A stretch of 64,000 bases of DNA from Dryas octopetala (Eukaryota > Streptophyta > Magnoliopsida > Rosales > Rosaceae), in the NCBI GenBank assembly GCA_963921425.1, contig OY992838.1, positions 9,238,001-9,302,000 on the forward strand, read 5' to 3'. The notes beneath the pieces are model-generated. The model saw only the letters and a list, made by a program, of their open reading frames with translations. It ran no database searches and was not told the DNA's origin. The position numbers were made by a program, and so were the translations under genes. The stretch's first letter is position 1. Every line of letters starts with the position of its first letter. Below are positions 47,169-59,966 of this stretch, piece by piece.

Positions 47169-48359
47169 TAATATGTTACATGTAGTATAACATCTTTCGA
47201 TTAGGGGGAGGGGGAAATCAAACTTGGGTGCAGTGTGACAATTCTATAACCCTTTCAATTGAGATATCTCATCAACTTACATGTAGGACAACTTGTATCA
47301 AATAAAAATATATACGATATATTTTTCCACCAAGATCCCTTACAAAGAGAACCAAATTTACAAAGAGAGCATAGGCTAAGAAAATTTTACTATACAAACA
47401 CATGTGGCATACATACACCCTTTTAACTTTTAAATTTTGATGAATTTATATTTCTATTATTAGAGTATAAATCTTTTTACCATTAAATTAACATATATAT
47501 CATACGATATCTGTACTATGTATACACAAACTTAATACATAATTTAGTTTTGATTTTGAAGTTTATAATTATTAAAAGCCTGAATTAGGCATGAAAAATG
47601 TCAACTGGGAAGACAAGTTAAAATACCAGTACGTGAGCATGAGGTGCATGACACATTGACACAAGCTTTACTCTAAAGTCTAAACCGACAAGCGTCTCCA
47701 ATAAGGGACTGAGAGGAACAATGTGAGAATATTCTTAGCATACCAGCTCGATCAATGATTAGAGTACCTTGCTTGTTGTGCCACGTGGCAAAATCTTAAG
47801 ACCACCATTGAAGCAGTCTAGATCTCATTTCATATATTTCAATATTTGAATGCTAATGGAGGAGTTAGGTGGGAACGTTGTATTTGTTGTAAGAATATGC
47901 ACAACACATGCAAGCCAGCACGTGTTATATCAAAAACACCCAGAACCAGAAAGGAGGTGGCTTGCGGAGGTAGGTGTGGTGGTGTGAAGTTGTCAATTGG
48001 AGACTTTGAAGGGTTGCTTTGTTTGGTATTCGGTAATTTAGGAGGTTATGCCCCTTCTAACTACTTAAAGGCAAATCATAAACCGTTGGCCCTTCTAACA
48101 ATTTGAAAAACAGACCCTTAATGCTTTCACACAACTCCCTCATTTATACGGCTCTCATTTTATAATTTTGTTGCTTGATTATGAAGAAAACTTACATATA
48201 ACAAGCACATGCACAATTTCTTTCATAATAAGTGGTTACATAATTAATAAATTAGTAAATCGAAAATGTATATTTAGAAATACACGGTAAAATGTGTCGC
48301 CTTATCTAAAAATTTTCAACTAGAATGTCATTGCCTTCTATATCATCCATTAAATTTAA
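47169..48359. other. Intergenic, no gene seen
   Basis: An 86-codon plus-strand frame at 47846-48106 has six cysteines but no recognisable family and no supporting context. Confidence 0.45.
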
Positions 48360-48690
48360 GGAAGATTTAGAGTTCAGTACATTTTATGAGTCTTTCTTAG
48401 ACTAAAATCGGTAGTGATTTAGGGTTTTAATCAAGTCCTTTTATTTTTTTTCTTTGACAGCTTTATGTTAGGTTTTAACTCTTGGATTTTGGACGAAACA
48501 TGCAGTCTCTACAAAATACTCTAAAAAAATTTCTTATAAATTAAAGAACTTTATTGTGAATTAAAATTTTTTATTTATAAATTAAAGGATTTTATTATGA
48601 ATTAAAAATTTTTTTATAAATTTTAAAACACCCTGATCTCTATCTAAAAATTATTTTTCTAAAGAATCCAAACCTAATTAGCTCTAAATT
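48360..48690. repeat. Dispersed repeat family, copy 2
   Basis: Resembles 25130-25490 across most of its length, in the same orientation. It includes the AAGTCCTTTTATTTTTTTTC block, CTTTATGTTAGGTTTTAACTC and alternating TATAAATTAAA and TATGAATTAAA units. Confidence 0.6.
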
Positions 48691-49385
48691 GAATGAGTAA
48701 TAATTGTACTATCTCTAGCAAAGTCCTTACCCAAATTATTATCTAAAAAACTCCTTATCTAAATTAAAAATAAGTAAGAGTAAACATTTACATTGGATCC
48801 GATTTTCTCTTCTAATCACTTTACCCGACCTCTTGATTTGAATTAATCCAACATGGATATACATGACCAGATTTATCCTCTCATATTAACCATGTAATTA
48901 AGTTCAATTATCCATGACAATAACAAAATCTAATAACCAAATGAAAATTCCACATTTAAAAACAATTAGCACTAACATTAGAAAAAATTAAAAAAGAGAA
49001 AAAAAAAATTGAATGTGTTGCCAACTTGGGTCAACTGGCATTATACTGTTCCTTGAGAGCGCTTTTAAGCACGACGACAACAACAACGATTTCTTCTACA
49101 AAATAAAAATTCATATAAAACTCATTCGCACACCATGACACATATATAAACTATACGTATGTGTGTAGTGTAACTCACTTTCCCTCTCCTATTTTGTTCG
49201 TTGAGAATGAGAAGGTGGACATGTAAGTCTATTAACTTATACAAACGACTCCACCTGTCCACCATCTTCTTCTCCGTCAACCTCTCTCGTAATAAACTCT
49301 GACCCCATTTCCTCTTTTGCACTTTCTCTGCCTCGGTTTCGTCGCTTCGCGTATATGTAGCAACCAAGCTACAAATTCTCTTACC
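48691..49385. other. Promoter region of the phosphoglycerate mutase gene
   Basis: No coding sequence. A GTATATGTAG string at 49350 could be the TATA element for a leader exon starting about 49380; this is inferred only from position. Confidence 0.35.
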
Positions 49386-50192
49386 TACCCTCTCTGTATT
49401 ATATCAAGCTCATTTTTTTAATAGTTTTGCATTTGCTTCTGGGCATTTCGGCTTCTGGGTTTGTCTCTGATACGCTTAATTTGCTGCAAAGGTTTGTTCT
49501 TTTTTCGTTTATAGTTTTGATTTGAATGTGTATGAAAATTTAAGGAAAAAAAAAAAAAGACATTTTTTTTCTGGTTTTGTTTGGTCTAATGTTGATTGGG
49601 TTCTTGGAAATCCCGTTTAAGAATCAGTTGATTTGAGCAAGAGTATTGGATTTGCTTCCAGTTATGGAGAAGACTCTTAACATAGATCTACCCATTTTTT
49701 ATTTCTTTGAACTATTTGTTACATATAAATATATACTCAGCTACTAATTGTTTTCTAATAATCAACTTTCCACGTGCCAGTTATATTGGCTTTTGTGTGA
49801 GCTATGATTATGATGGGTTGAACATGTTTCTCTGAGCTGTATTAGCTTGTTGTTTCCATACATGTATTTAACTTTATGGGTTGTTTTTGAAAGTTACTAG
49901 GAACTAATTAATTAAGATTCATCTAATTTTGGTATTGATTTAGAAATTAGAATGCCTAAGCATGACAAAAACCCTTGAAAAAAAAAAAAAAGGGCCATTT
50001 GTTCATAAGCATGACAAGACTTTAACTACATTTTGGTTTCAATTGATACCTTTTTTTCCTTTATTTACCATAGCAAGATGTACAAAATGTTAATATAAAG
50101 CTATGATAAATTGTATTTGAAGATTGTCTTTTTCCTTCCATTGTACAATTGGTGTGCTTGTGTCATTCCTTGAGATTTTGTGAATTTTCAGA
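49386..50192 (+). other. 5' leader exon and 5' UTR intron of the phosphoglycerate mutase gene
   Basis: A consensus acceptor TTTTCAG ends at 50191, one base before the start codon, with a consensus donor AAAG/GTTTGT at 49491/49492. This predicts a non-coding leader exon and a 700-bp intron within the 5' UTR. Such leader introns are common in highly expressed plant housekeeping genes. The exact transcription start is unknown. Confidence 0.6.
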
Positions 50193-52633
50193 ATGGCTGC
50201 TGCTGTATTTCACCAAACCATTGGGACTCCTCAATCCCTTGGACAGCTCCATAACTCCAGCCATCATCAAGAGTTTGGGAAAAGTGCAGTGAGATTGATT
50301 TCAAAGGGTTTCGAGATTGATGTTGGACTGTCAAAAAGAGGATGCTATAGCTCTGGCCAGAGGAACCTTGGTATAATTCGAGCCTCGACTTCCCAAACTT
50401 CAGTGATTAATCCAGTTTCATCCCCCTCAAATAATAAAGCCAACGATTCTCGGAAGAAATCTAGTAAGGCGAATTACTCATCCTGTTTTGATATATATAG
50501 TAAATATACACATCAATTGTTTGGTCGTGATTATAACATAACGCTGTTGTATAAATCATTTTCCTCAAGAAAAACCATATTGGTTAGTCTTTATACAAAT
50601 GATGTTGCATATCCTCATGAGTTTAAAATTATTCTGTTTGTGAAATTTTCTAACTTTTTTCCATATTCATTTCAGCTGAAGCAGCTTTGATTTTGGTTAG
50701 GCATGGTGAGTCATTGTGGAATGAAAAAAACTTGTTCACAGGCTGTGTTGATGTGCCTCTGAGCAAGAAGGGTGTAGAAGAGGCAATTGAAGCCGGCAAG
50801 AGAATTAGCAACATACCTGTCGACATGATCTATACATCTGCACTCATTCGTGCACAGATGACTGCCATGCTTGCCATGACACAGCACCGCCGTAAGAAGG
50901 TAATTTGGAAAAAAAAAATTGTTGAATGTTAGAAGGCAACAACTTAAATGGCTATTTGTAGGCTTTTTAATTGGCAACTGGAAACTGATGTCCATAGGTG
51001 ATTGAATTGGTTTTATACCATTGGTCATCAGTGCAGTAAATGGCACGGGTAAGCAGATAAAAAATTAGTCTGTACCCTATATAAAGAAGGAGGAGAGAGA
51101 GAGAGAGAGAGACATGAAAATTTACACTGTTAAGTTGAGCTACATTTCACATTTGTTTTAATGCCTGAACTCCTTTTGAGTCTCCATGTTTTATTCTTCT
51201 GGCCTAAATATGTTCCATTTGATGAGAGATATATTGTATCCATTTGTCAGCTTGTTCACTATAAGTTTGCCTGCAGGTGCCAGTTGTAGTACATAATGAG
51301 AGTGAACAGGCTAGGTCATGGAGTCAGATTTTTAGTGAAGACACAAAAAAGCAATCCATTCCAGTCATTGCAGATTGGCAATTGAATGAAAGAATGTAGT
51401 TATTTTAATCTCTGCTTTTTTTGTAATCATTCCTCTTGCCGGTTCTCCCTTTCCTGTACTTACCTGCATGACATAAATGTTGTTCTTAGGTATGGGGAAT
51501 TACAGGGTCTCAATAAACAGGAAACAGCGGATAGATATGGGAAGGAACAAGTGCATGAATGGCGTCGGAGTTATGACATACCCCCTCCCAATGGCGAGAG
51601 TTTGGAAATGTGTGCTAAAAGAGCTGTTGCTTATTTCAAAAATCAAGTACACATGACTTACCTATGTCTAGTTTCCTCTTAACTGTTTGTATTATGTCCA
51701 AAATATGATGAAGCTTTGATGCAGTTTTGACAATATGCCATTCTTTAACATCTGACTGCATAAGTATTCTGCTGCAGATTGAACCCCAACTTTTATCTGG
51801 AAAGAATGTTATGATTGCTGCCCATGGGAATTCATTAAGATCCATAATAATGTATCTTGATAAACTAACTTCCCAAGAGGTGACAAACCTTTTTTATTAC
51901 TTAGATTTGCACCATAGTTGTGACGCTAATAATTTTGTAGAAAAAAAAAAAGAATAATGTTTGGTCCCGTTCCTTTTTGGCAGGTTATTAGTTTAGAACT
52001 TTCAACTGGAATACCCATGCTTTACATTTTCAAAGAGGGAAAATTCATTAGGAGGGGAAGTCCTGCGGGACCTACTGAGGCTGGGGTTTATGCCTACACC
52101 AAGGTATTCAAAATTTTGCACTTAGTTGTATATTTGCAGTTCAATTTTCATGTCATCAGTAGCTTGTTTCATGCACAGTCATGAGCACGATCAAAATGGT
52201 GCAATTTGAAAAATATTTAAGTACATGGGCTGGGAGAAGCAATGTAGTGTTTTTCCCTTGTCTTCTTCCATTTGTTGCGGAAAGAAAAGGAGCTTCAAAG
52301 TCACAGCGATTGGTTCTGTTTGGTGCATCTGATTTCGAGTTTTTTTTTTTTTTTTGTCTTAAAGCTTTAAATTTCCTCTGGAAAGCTTCAACTTATTCAT
52401 GGCTTTAATTAGACCCTAATACACTTCTGAAAATCGCAATGATTTACAGTTCTCAGTATATATATGAACAAACGGAGAGACTATTTATTAATCACTATCA
52501 ACTTTTTGTTCTCTTTTTTTTCTAGTTTCTATAACTGTTGATCCTGAAGTAAGGCAGTAATACTTCTGCTATTTGAATTTTGTTGCAGAGTTTGGCTCTT
52601 TACAGGCAGAAGTTAGATGAGATGGTTCATTAA
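50193..52633 (+). CDS. 2,3-bisphosphoglycerate-dependent phosphoglycerate mutase, probable plastid form, 7 coding exons, 345 aa
   Basis: Exons are 50193-50463, 50676-50899, 51277-51395, 51490-51646, 51778-51879, 51984-52103 and 52589-52633. All junctions are GT-AG with phases that keep the frame to TAA. The first 75 or so residues are Ser/Gln-rich, poor in acidic residues, and look like a chloroplast transit peptide. The histidine-phosphatase core follows: [17 protein letters not shown] with the phosphohistidine, [11 protein letters not shown], the catalytic Glu in [13 protein letters not shown], and [10 protein letters not shown] with the second His. All catalytic residues are present. It interconverts 3- and 2-phosphoglycerate. 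The main plant glycolytic enzyme is the unrelated cofactor-independent type, so this bacterial-like form is a distinct isoform; plastid location is inferred. Confidence 0.93.
51088..51112. repeat. (GA)n microsatellite in a phosphoglycerate mutase intron
   Basis: About 10 GA units in the intron between coding exons 2 and 3. Confidence 0.85.
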
Positions 52634-53413
52634 GGTGTTATTTAGTATATAGGTAACCCAACCCCACAATACATTCTCAAATAGAGAACCTCAATTACTG
52701 GTTTTCTCCTGCTCTAAAATATGCTTGCGCAATTTCTTTTCTTTTGCCTTTTCAGGGGCCTTATCTTTCAGTAGTCTTGTACCAGTTGGTGTCATTACAA
52801 TATTCAAGGTCTATAAATACATGAAATATGTGAGTACAGCTCTCAACCAGTAGCTCACAGGCCTGGCTACTTGCTTATGTGTATTATCTGTACGTGTCTT
52901 GCAAATTTAGTCAAGACCCTGTGGTAGATGAGAGTGAGATTTGTTGCTGTATGTTATTATTCCTCCCAGTTGTAATCTTGTAATTGATGGACAGAAATAA
53001 GAGTACATCTTCTTCCTTGCATTCATTCTCTTTTTGGGTTTGTTCTTTATTGAATTGGTTAGTACTGATTTTGAGCCTTCTGGGGTCTTTTCTTTTCTTC
53101 TATGTTGGGGAGCGTACAAACTCAAATTCGTCTGTATGTGTTGCTGCATAGCCTGCATTGTCTATAGGCATATAACAATGCACTGTATATAATATATATC
53201 AAACCATTATACAAAAAGAAGCCATTGTTTTATTCTCTTAAATTTCTCACAAGGAAAAAAGCAAACTTTTAACATTGAGGCATCCTACATGCATTATACA
53301 AGAGCCATAGCACACAAGTGCATGGAATAGATTACAATAAGAAAACATCAAAGAACTTTCCTTCTATGAAGAAGGCTCACAAAAAGTGAATGTACAAGAA
53401 AGAAACACATTCC
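52634..53413. other. 3' flanks of two convergent genes
   Basis: The phosphoglycerate mutase 3' UTR runs in from the left, and the first LRR receptor kinase ends at 53414 on the opposite strand. AAATAAGAGT near 52996 is a possible poly(A) signal for the mutase. No other gene. Confidence 0.5.
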
Positions 53414-56400
53414 TCAGGTAGTCAAACCATGGAGAGCCAGCAATTCACCAAATGTTATCATACGCAATGGCTTCGACAAATGCAGCCTTTGAGCTAAGAA
53501 GTGTTGAGAAACTTGTTTCATTGTTGGACGGGATTGCGGACTGGCATTCAAGCAGGCAAACGCTGTCTTCACAAGAGAGAGCACTTCCCCTGCTTCTTGA
53601 TGCATAGGAGGGGAAATGCGTTGGTCCAAAAACTCCACAATTGGCATTTGGTTGGCTGGTAATGCAGATGAAGACGACGAGGATGATGACGACGACGATC
53701 CTGATGGTAAAGATGAGAGAAGATCTCCCGGATGCCTTCCCAAAATTATTTCCAATGTTACTACTCCAAAGCTATACACATCACATTTCTCAGTCACTTC
53801 CATTGTATACGCAAGCTCTGATCAAAGAAAAAGTTCATAGCCGTGGCATGTTAGTAAATAGGTATAACTATTCAATGAAAGTTTAAAGAAATTAATCGTG
53901 TCATGCTATTAGAGGCGTAAGAAGTTTATCCTTAATTAACATCATCCTAACAATAAAAAAAATAAAAAATCATTGGCCTATAAAGAAAAGCATAAAAAGC
54001 GTTAAATATATAATAATACAAAAACATAATTAGAAGTGGATTCAAACCATTGACACAAGAGTCCTTTGGACTTTTAGGACATGGGGCGGTTTGTTGTACG
54101 TCATCCGCGAAACAAAATGGTTCGAATGAAATCCAATGAGAAAAAATAATAAGCAATTTTTTTTCCATATATTTTTAACCACAATATTAATTACCTGGTG
54201 CCACATATCCGTATGTGCCTGCAAAGGCAGTCCAATTAGTTGAGTTTGGGTTCAAAAACTTAGCAGTGCCAAAGTCTGAAACACAGCCCTCATATTCAGA
54301 ATCCACCAATATGTTCTTGCTTGATATGTCTCGATGCACAATTGGTGGCAAGCAATCGTGGTGCATGTAGCACAAGGCATGAGCTACACCTTTAATAATA
54401 ATCACTCTTTTACTCCACCCCAATTCTTTAGCTTCATCATCTTTGCTCAACATTGTGGCCAAGCTACCCCTTTCTAGATACTCATACACCAAAAATGAGT
54501 GTCGTTTATGGGAACAATATCCATAAAGCTTCACAATGTTTCGGTGTCGTATCTCTGTTAGTGCCCTTATTTCATTCAAGAACTCCTTTTGAAAATTCTT
54601 CTCACCATTGCATAGCAGGTGGAGTTTCTTCACGGCAACTACGTTGGTGGATGACAAATTTGCTCTGAAGATGCTCCCATGTCCTCCTTTCCCAATGCAA
54701 TATTTAGAATCAAAATCCTCGGTTGCCCTTATGATTTCCTCATACATCGTTTTTCCATCAAAGTTTAATATCGAAAAAGAAACCTCTTCATGCGTGATGT
54801 TTTCTTCTAGATGTTGATGCTTCTTTTTTCTTTCTACTACAAAGGCAATTGAAAATAAAGAAGAAAGAAGTAAAAGTGTTGCCACAAGAGAAAATGTGAT
54901 TACAAATATGAGTTTGTGGTGTTTTTCCTTTTTGGAGCCATGTTTGCAGGGTTGCAAAGCTCCAACGTTGCCACACAATCCTTTGTTCCCTTGTAACATT
55001 TCTGGGGGAACATCTTGGAATGCGCTGATGTTAGGAAGGGGACCTTCCAAGTCATTGTAGGATATGTCAACACACAACAAGCCGTGCATGCCTCCAAAAG
55101 TTGTTGGAACGAAACCAGAAAGATTATTGTGGGAAAGATTCAGCTTCTCCAAACTCTCCATGTTGCTCATTTCTAATGGTATCTTACTGCTAAGCGAGTT
55201 ACAACTTAAATCAAGTTGGGTCAAGTGAACTAACTTCTCCAACTGAACTGGAATTCCTTGATTGAACTGGTTGTTGCTCAAATTCAAGTAGAATAATTTA
55301 ACCAAGTCACCCAGAATGCTGGGAATTGAATCATTGATTTTGTTTTTGGATAGGTCAAGATAGCCAAGATTAGTCAGTGATCCAAATTCTGAGGGTACAC
55401 GACCAGACAATTGATTGCCATCCAACATCAGCTTCACCAAAGAAGTCAATCTCCCAAGTTCCCTCGGGATAATCCCAACTAAATGATTTGAAGAAAGATT
55501 GAGTTCTTGAATTTGGATTGCGTTGCCAATCTCAGGTGGTATACTACCAGTAATGTTGTTTCCTCCAATTCGTAAGGTTGATAATTGTGGGCACTGCCCC
55601 CAATTGTTTGAGATTGCACCATAGAAGTTATTGTCACTTAGATCTATAAAATGAAGATTTGGATAGATACCAAAATCTTCAGATACATTGCCTGTCAATT
55701 GGTTCCCATTAAGACGCAATCTGATTAAGCTCCTGCAGGTTTTCAAGCTTTTGGGGATTGGACCAATCAAATGGTTTTCGTTTATTGTAAGGTATACGAG
55801 TGATCCACCTTGGAAAAGGTTTTGGGGCAAATAACCAACTAATTGATTAATGCCCAACTCCATTTGTGTCACCCTCGTGAGATTTCCTATCTCTTTAGGA
55901 ATCGGGCCAGAAAGCTTATTATTATGCAGATAGAGACTGGTAAGATTTCTCAAATCACCTAAGGATGCTGGGATTGAACCAGAAAGATTGTTTCTATCAA
56001 GTATTAATTCATCTAGAGACTTCAAATTTCCTATTTCCGGTGGGATAGGACCAGAAAGTTGATTTTTGGACAAATATAATATGGATAGCATTTTCAAGTT
56101 TCCAAAATTTGGAGGGATAGGACCTGTTAAATAGTTCTCGCTCAAGTCTAGTTCCACCAACGACTGCAAGTTCCCTATCTCTTTAGGAATAGTGCCAGAA
56201 AGTTGATTGTCGAACAAGGATAACAGGGTTAGCTTTTTCAATTTTCCAAAATTTGGAGGAATAAGCCATGTTAATTTGTTGCTGCTCAAGTCTAGTTCCT
56301 CTATAGATTTCATGTTTTCTATCTCCTTAGGAATAGTGCCAGAAAACTTATTTCCCCAAAGATAGAGAACAGTAAGATTTGTTAGTAGACTGATTTCTGG

Positions 56401-56868
56401 TGGGATTCTCCCAGACAACTGATTCTGAGAGAGATCAAGATTAATGAGTTTTGAGAGGGAACTGATCTGAGGTGGGATGGGATCAAAGAGTTGATTGATG
56501 CTGAGGTCAAGATATTCAAGATTAGGGAAGGACAAGAAAGAAAATTCATGTAGCGTACCTTGTAAACCAGAGTTGTTAAGGTTTAACCTGGTGACACTTC
56601 CAGCAGAGTCGCATGAAATACCAGCCCAAATGCATGGGCTTGCATTTGGTTTATGATTGGTGGCATTGTTACTGGGAAGGTAAGTCCATGAAGTGAGATT
56701 ATTGAGCTGGGTTTGATTTTGAAAGCTGGCTTTCCATTTGAGAAGGGCCTCTGCTTCAGTAGGAGCAGCAAAAGCAAAAGCAAAGTTTGATGATGAAATC
56801 AGCTCAACATACAAGATAAGGCAATAAGCTACATAGCATGATAATTTTTCGTAAGTTGAAGGTGTCAT
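53414..56868 (-). CDS. LRR receptor-like kinase, MIK2-like (subfamily XII-type ectodomain), 2 exons, 1025 aa
   Basis: Exons are 56868-54195 and 53817-53414; the GT-AG intron interrupts the kinase just after YVAP, in phase 1. In order: signal peptide (about 1-35), LRR N-terminal cap with paired cysteines (CIWAGISC), about 22 leucine-rich repeats, a transmembrane helix near 651-676, and a kinase with the glycine loop IGKGGHG (about 723), AVKKL lysine (about 743), VHRD (about 842) and SDFG (about 864). All key kinase residues are present, including the Arg of HRD. The exon 2 part carries a serine-rich run. Such receptors sense extracellular peptides at the plasma membrane; MIK2 binds SCOOP peptides in Arabidopsis, but the ligand here is unknown. 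A TATA box (CTATAAATA) lies at 56923-56915. Closely related to the gene at 60411-63551. Confidence 0.93.
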
Positions 56869-56914
56869 GGTTTTTCTGTTTGGTGTTTATAATGTTTATA
56901 CTACTTTTGGGACT

Positions 56915-56923
56915 TATTTATAG
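56915..56923 (-). promoter_or_regulatory. TATA box of LRR receptor kinase 1
   Basis: Minus-strand CTATAAATA 47 bp upstream of the ATG, conserved in sequence and spacing at the paralogue (63606-63598). The conserved stretch extends over about 100 bp around it. Confidence 0.7.
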
Positions 56924-57489
56924 TGCCAACTGCCCTGCATTAGCTATCTACGTGCCCTGTTCATTTCCATAATCAATTGACAAGTCTTAAGGGTGCTGAC
57001 TTGAAAGTCGTTCCAGTATATCTTGTTAAAATTGGAAATTTTGCATGGTTTCCTTGAACTTAATGAAATGAAAATGATACATTCATTGAAAATATTTAGT
57101 TTTCTATTAAATGTTTTTGTGGCCTTAAAATGAACGTGTGCTTTAGGTTAATTGAAAGTCTTTGTCTCACTGCTTTATCGATCTATAAAGAAAATGCCAA
57201 CTTTGGTTCTTTTTTTCTTCTTGTTGTATGTGGTGCGTAATATAGGGATTGAGAATTTGAGGTGAAATAGCGATTCAGGGATATTTTCTCATAGACTTTT
57301 GCTCAGTGGTCTGGTGGTCCAACTTGGAAAATTCAATTGCAAGTGGGGGTTGAGGGGAAGCTTCTCAATTCTCATAGACTTTCCTCATATATATCCGGGG
57401 GTGTGGACCTTGTGGATGGTGTTCACTGTTACTCATATTCAAACATGTCACACTCTAAGCACTCATAAAAATCTTAAATTCTCCTAGAC

Positions 57490-57491
57490 AG

Positions 57492-57524
<33 letters not shown>
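57490..57524. repeat. Poly(A) tract, about 34 bp
   Basis: An uninterrupted A run in the upstream region of receptor kinase 1. The equivalent upstream region of the pseudogene copy lacks it, so it arose or expanded after duplication. Confidence 0.9.
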
Positions 57525-57525
<1 letters not shown>

Positions 57526-58020
57526 TCAGGTACTATCTAGTATTTTTTTCGAACAAGAGTCATGGTTAAAGTAAGTTCAGAATTTCAATGAGGCAAAAAT
57601 CCAACATACAGAACCAAATAGTGTAATTGGAGTAGAAGATGTATAGACCATTATAAAAGAGAGAAAATTATTGAATCTTGTGTACCTTAACATGATACTG
57701 ATCTGATCAATGATCACTGAGAGAGTCAGAGAGAATGAGCATAACAAAATTGAATAAGTTTTTCGTCGTCAGACCATTTAAGTAATTTTTATCACTAACA
57801 ATCCGATCGGTGAAATGGGGTTGGTTGAGCATCAATTTGAATCGAATTACAAAAGATGCCATGGTTATGATCGGAAACAAAAAATGATGTGACCAAGAAA
57901 ACGATGACAAAGATATAGAACCTTTGAAGGGGTTTTCAAGTTGCTCAGTCTTTGGGTGCTGAAGGCAATAAGGAACATTGTTTCTGTTTTTCTTTATTAA
58001 ATTCTTGATTTTGTTAGTTA
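57525..58020. other. Duplicated upstream region, no gene seen
   Basis: The first part (to about 57660) is homologous to 58955-59070, including TTGGAGTAGAAGATGTA. It is part of the repeat unit that carries each receptor kinase copy. No ORF of interest. Confidence 0.5.
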
Positions 58021-58437
58021 ATTCAATCCTCGGTTGCCTTATGATTTTCTCATACTTGGTTTTTCCATCAAATTAAATTTAATACTGAAAAAGAAATCTC
58101 TTCATGCTTGTTGTTTTGTTCTAGATGCTGATGCTTCTTTTTTCTTTATACTACATAGGTAATTATAAATATAGCAGATAAAAGTAAAAGTGCTGCCACA
58201 AGAGAACATATGATTACAAATATGAGTTTGTGGTCTTTTTACTTTTTTGAGCCATGCAGGGTTGCAAAGCTCCAACGTTGCCACACAATCTTTTTTGGTC
58301 TTCAAATGCGCTGATGTTGGGAAGGGGACCTTCCAAGTCATTGTAGGATATGTCAACACAGGACAAGCCATGCATGCCTCCAAAACTTGTTGGAATGAAA
58401 TCAGAAAGATTATTGTGGGAAAGATTGAGCATCTATT
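58021..58437 (-). pseudogene. Remnant LRR receptor kinase copy (last LRRs to pre-kinase), deleted
   Basis: On the minus strand, 58437-58021 matches the middle of both intact paralogues: last repeats (NLSHNNLS, then [19 protein letters not shown]), the cysteine pair after the LRRs, the transmembrane stretch and the start of the juxtamembrane region. The frame is interrupted several times; there is a small deletion after NISAFED, and the kinase and nearly all LRRs are missing. At its 5' side it joins directly, near 58437, to sequence resembling the receptor promoter (ATTAGCTAT..TACGTGC.C.GTT). The LRR exon was therefore removed by one large deletion. Confidence 0.88.
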
Positions 58438-59100
58438 AGCTATATTATTTTACGTGCTCTGTTTTCACAAGTCTTCAGTATTTCTTTCAATTTTTTTTTA
58501 ATGATGGTTTAGGGAAGGCTTTGGTGTTTTTCATACACTTGAGTCAAAGTCTTTATGTCTATCCTTGAAATTAATGAAATGAAATTGAAAGATTCATAGC
58601 AGAGATATTTTGTTGGATCGGCAAGGAAAATGAAAATGTTTATTGGATGAACAGTTAAATAAAACAATAGCAAAGACTAAGAGCAAGTGGGGGTTGATTG
58701 ATTGAAGAATTGACAACAAAAGGGCGTCTTAAGGCTCATGATGTTGAGGTTGATACATGAGTCATGACTAAAAAATGCATTTGCAAGTGGGGGTTGAGGT
58801 TGAGGGGAAACCTTCTCATAGTCTTTTCCTCACATGGGTTATGGGGATTAATTGAGGATGTTCACGGTTACTAATATTCCAACAAATCGATCACATTCTA
58901 AGCATCCATGAAAAATCTTAAATGCTCCCAGATTGTTACACTATTCAAGTATTTCAAAAATCCAGCAAGACATGGTTAAAGTAATTAAGCTCAAACTTAA
59001 ACGAGGCTAAAATCCTACATACAAAACTACCTTGTAATTGGAGTAGAAGATGTACAGCGATTAAGAAGAAAAAGCATTAAATCTTGTGTTCCTAAATATG
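58438..59100 (-). other. Promoter-like flank of the remnant receptor kinase copy
   Basis: Contains stretches shared with upstream sequences of the intact genes: TTTTTCATACACTTGAGTCA near 58527 (as at 63687), GCAAGTGGGGGTTGAGG near 58785 (as at 57340), and the TTGGAGTAGAAGATGTA block near 59039. No coding sequence. Confidence 0.7.
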
Positions 59101-59966
59101 ATGATGTGGTTCCTGAAGCCCATGCATGGCTAGATTTGCAGTAAAAACCACCATCATTTACATATCTGAATCAAACAGTGTTAAGTTCATCTTATTCTGC
59201 TTTTATTTGAGCCCCATTTACCTGAACCCAACAGTACTCACTTTTAAATTCAAGCACGTACACAGTCACCATCCACCCAAATCAGTGAAATCCTAGAGAA
59301 ACCTAGGGGCATAGAAAAGAACTAGGACTGAGTTTGGTTCCTACTCAGTTCCACTTGCTTGAGATGAGTGTCTTTGGGCCACTCAAAAACAGCAGGCCCA
59401 AGTTAGTGGCACGCCTGCAACAACATAAAGGCCCGGACAAAAAGGTCCAAAATAAAACTTTTCAAGTAGTTCCTCTAATTTGCTGTGAACAGAACACTGT
59501 CTTGTTTATTACCCTTCGCCTTTGCATGAATGTATAACTGGAAACGTTTGAATTATTTGAACTTAGGTGTATTGCCTAGTACCATGGGAATGGGATTAGG
59601 TCGAAGAACACGTATTCTTACAGAAAGAACCGAAAAGAAAAGCCTTCTCTTCCTCTAAGGTTTCTCATCATTAACCATTATTCATCCATCCCTCTTAAAC
59701 AGTACTTCATGTCAAAACCATTGATCTCATTTCAACGCAGATCATTTATAAACCTCCAATTTATATAAACTTTTATAAAACTCGATCATTTTGGTTCTCA
59801 TACTTTGAGATACCTATTTAGTAAGGATAAACCCTAACTTTTTTTAGATTTTCTTTACAAGTACTAAAGCAAGGGCATTTTCGTATTATACAAAAAAAGA
59901 ATCCCACTAAATCAAGTGTTTGTTGACTTTAAATATTTTGGACCAGAATTTGAAACATGTTTGGCA
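59101..59966. other. Intergenic within the receptor kinase cluster
   Basis: No supported gene. A small plus-strand frame at 59334-59537 has no recognised domain. Confidence 0.45.

Noticed and set aside
47846-48106. Cysteine-containing 86-codon frame
   Set aside because: Spacing of cysteines fits no small secreted family I recognise, and there is no signal peptide.
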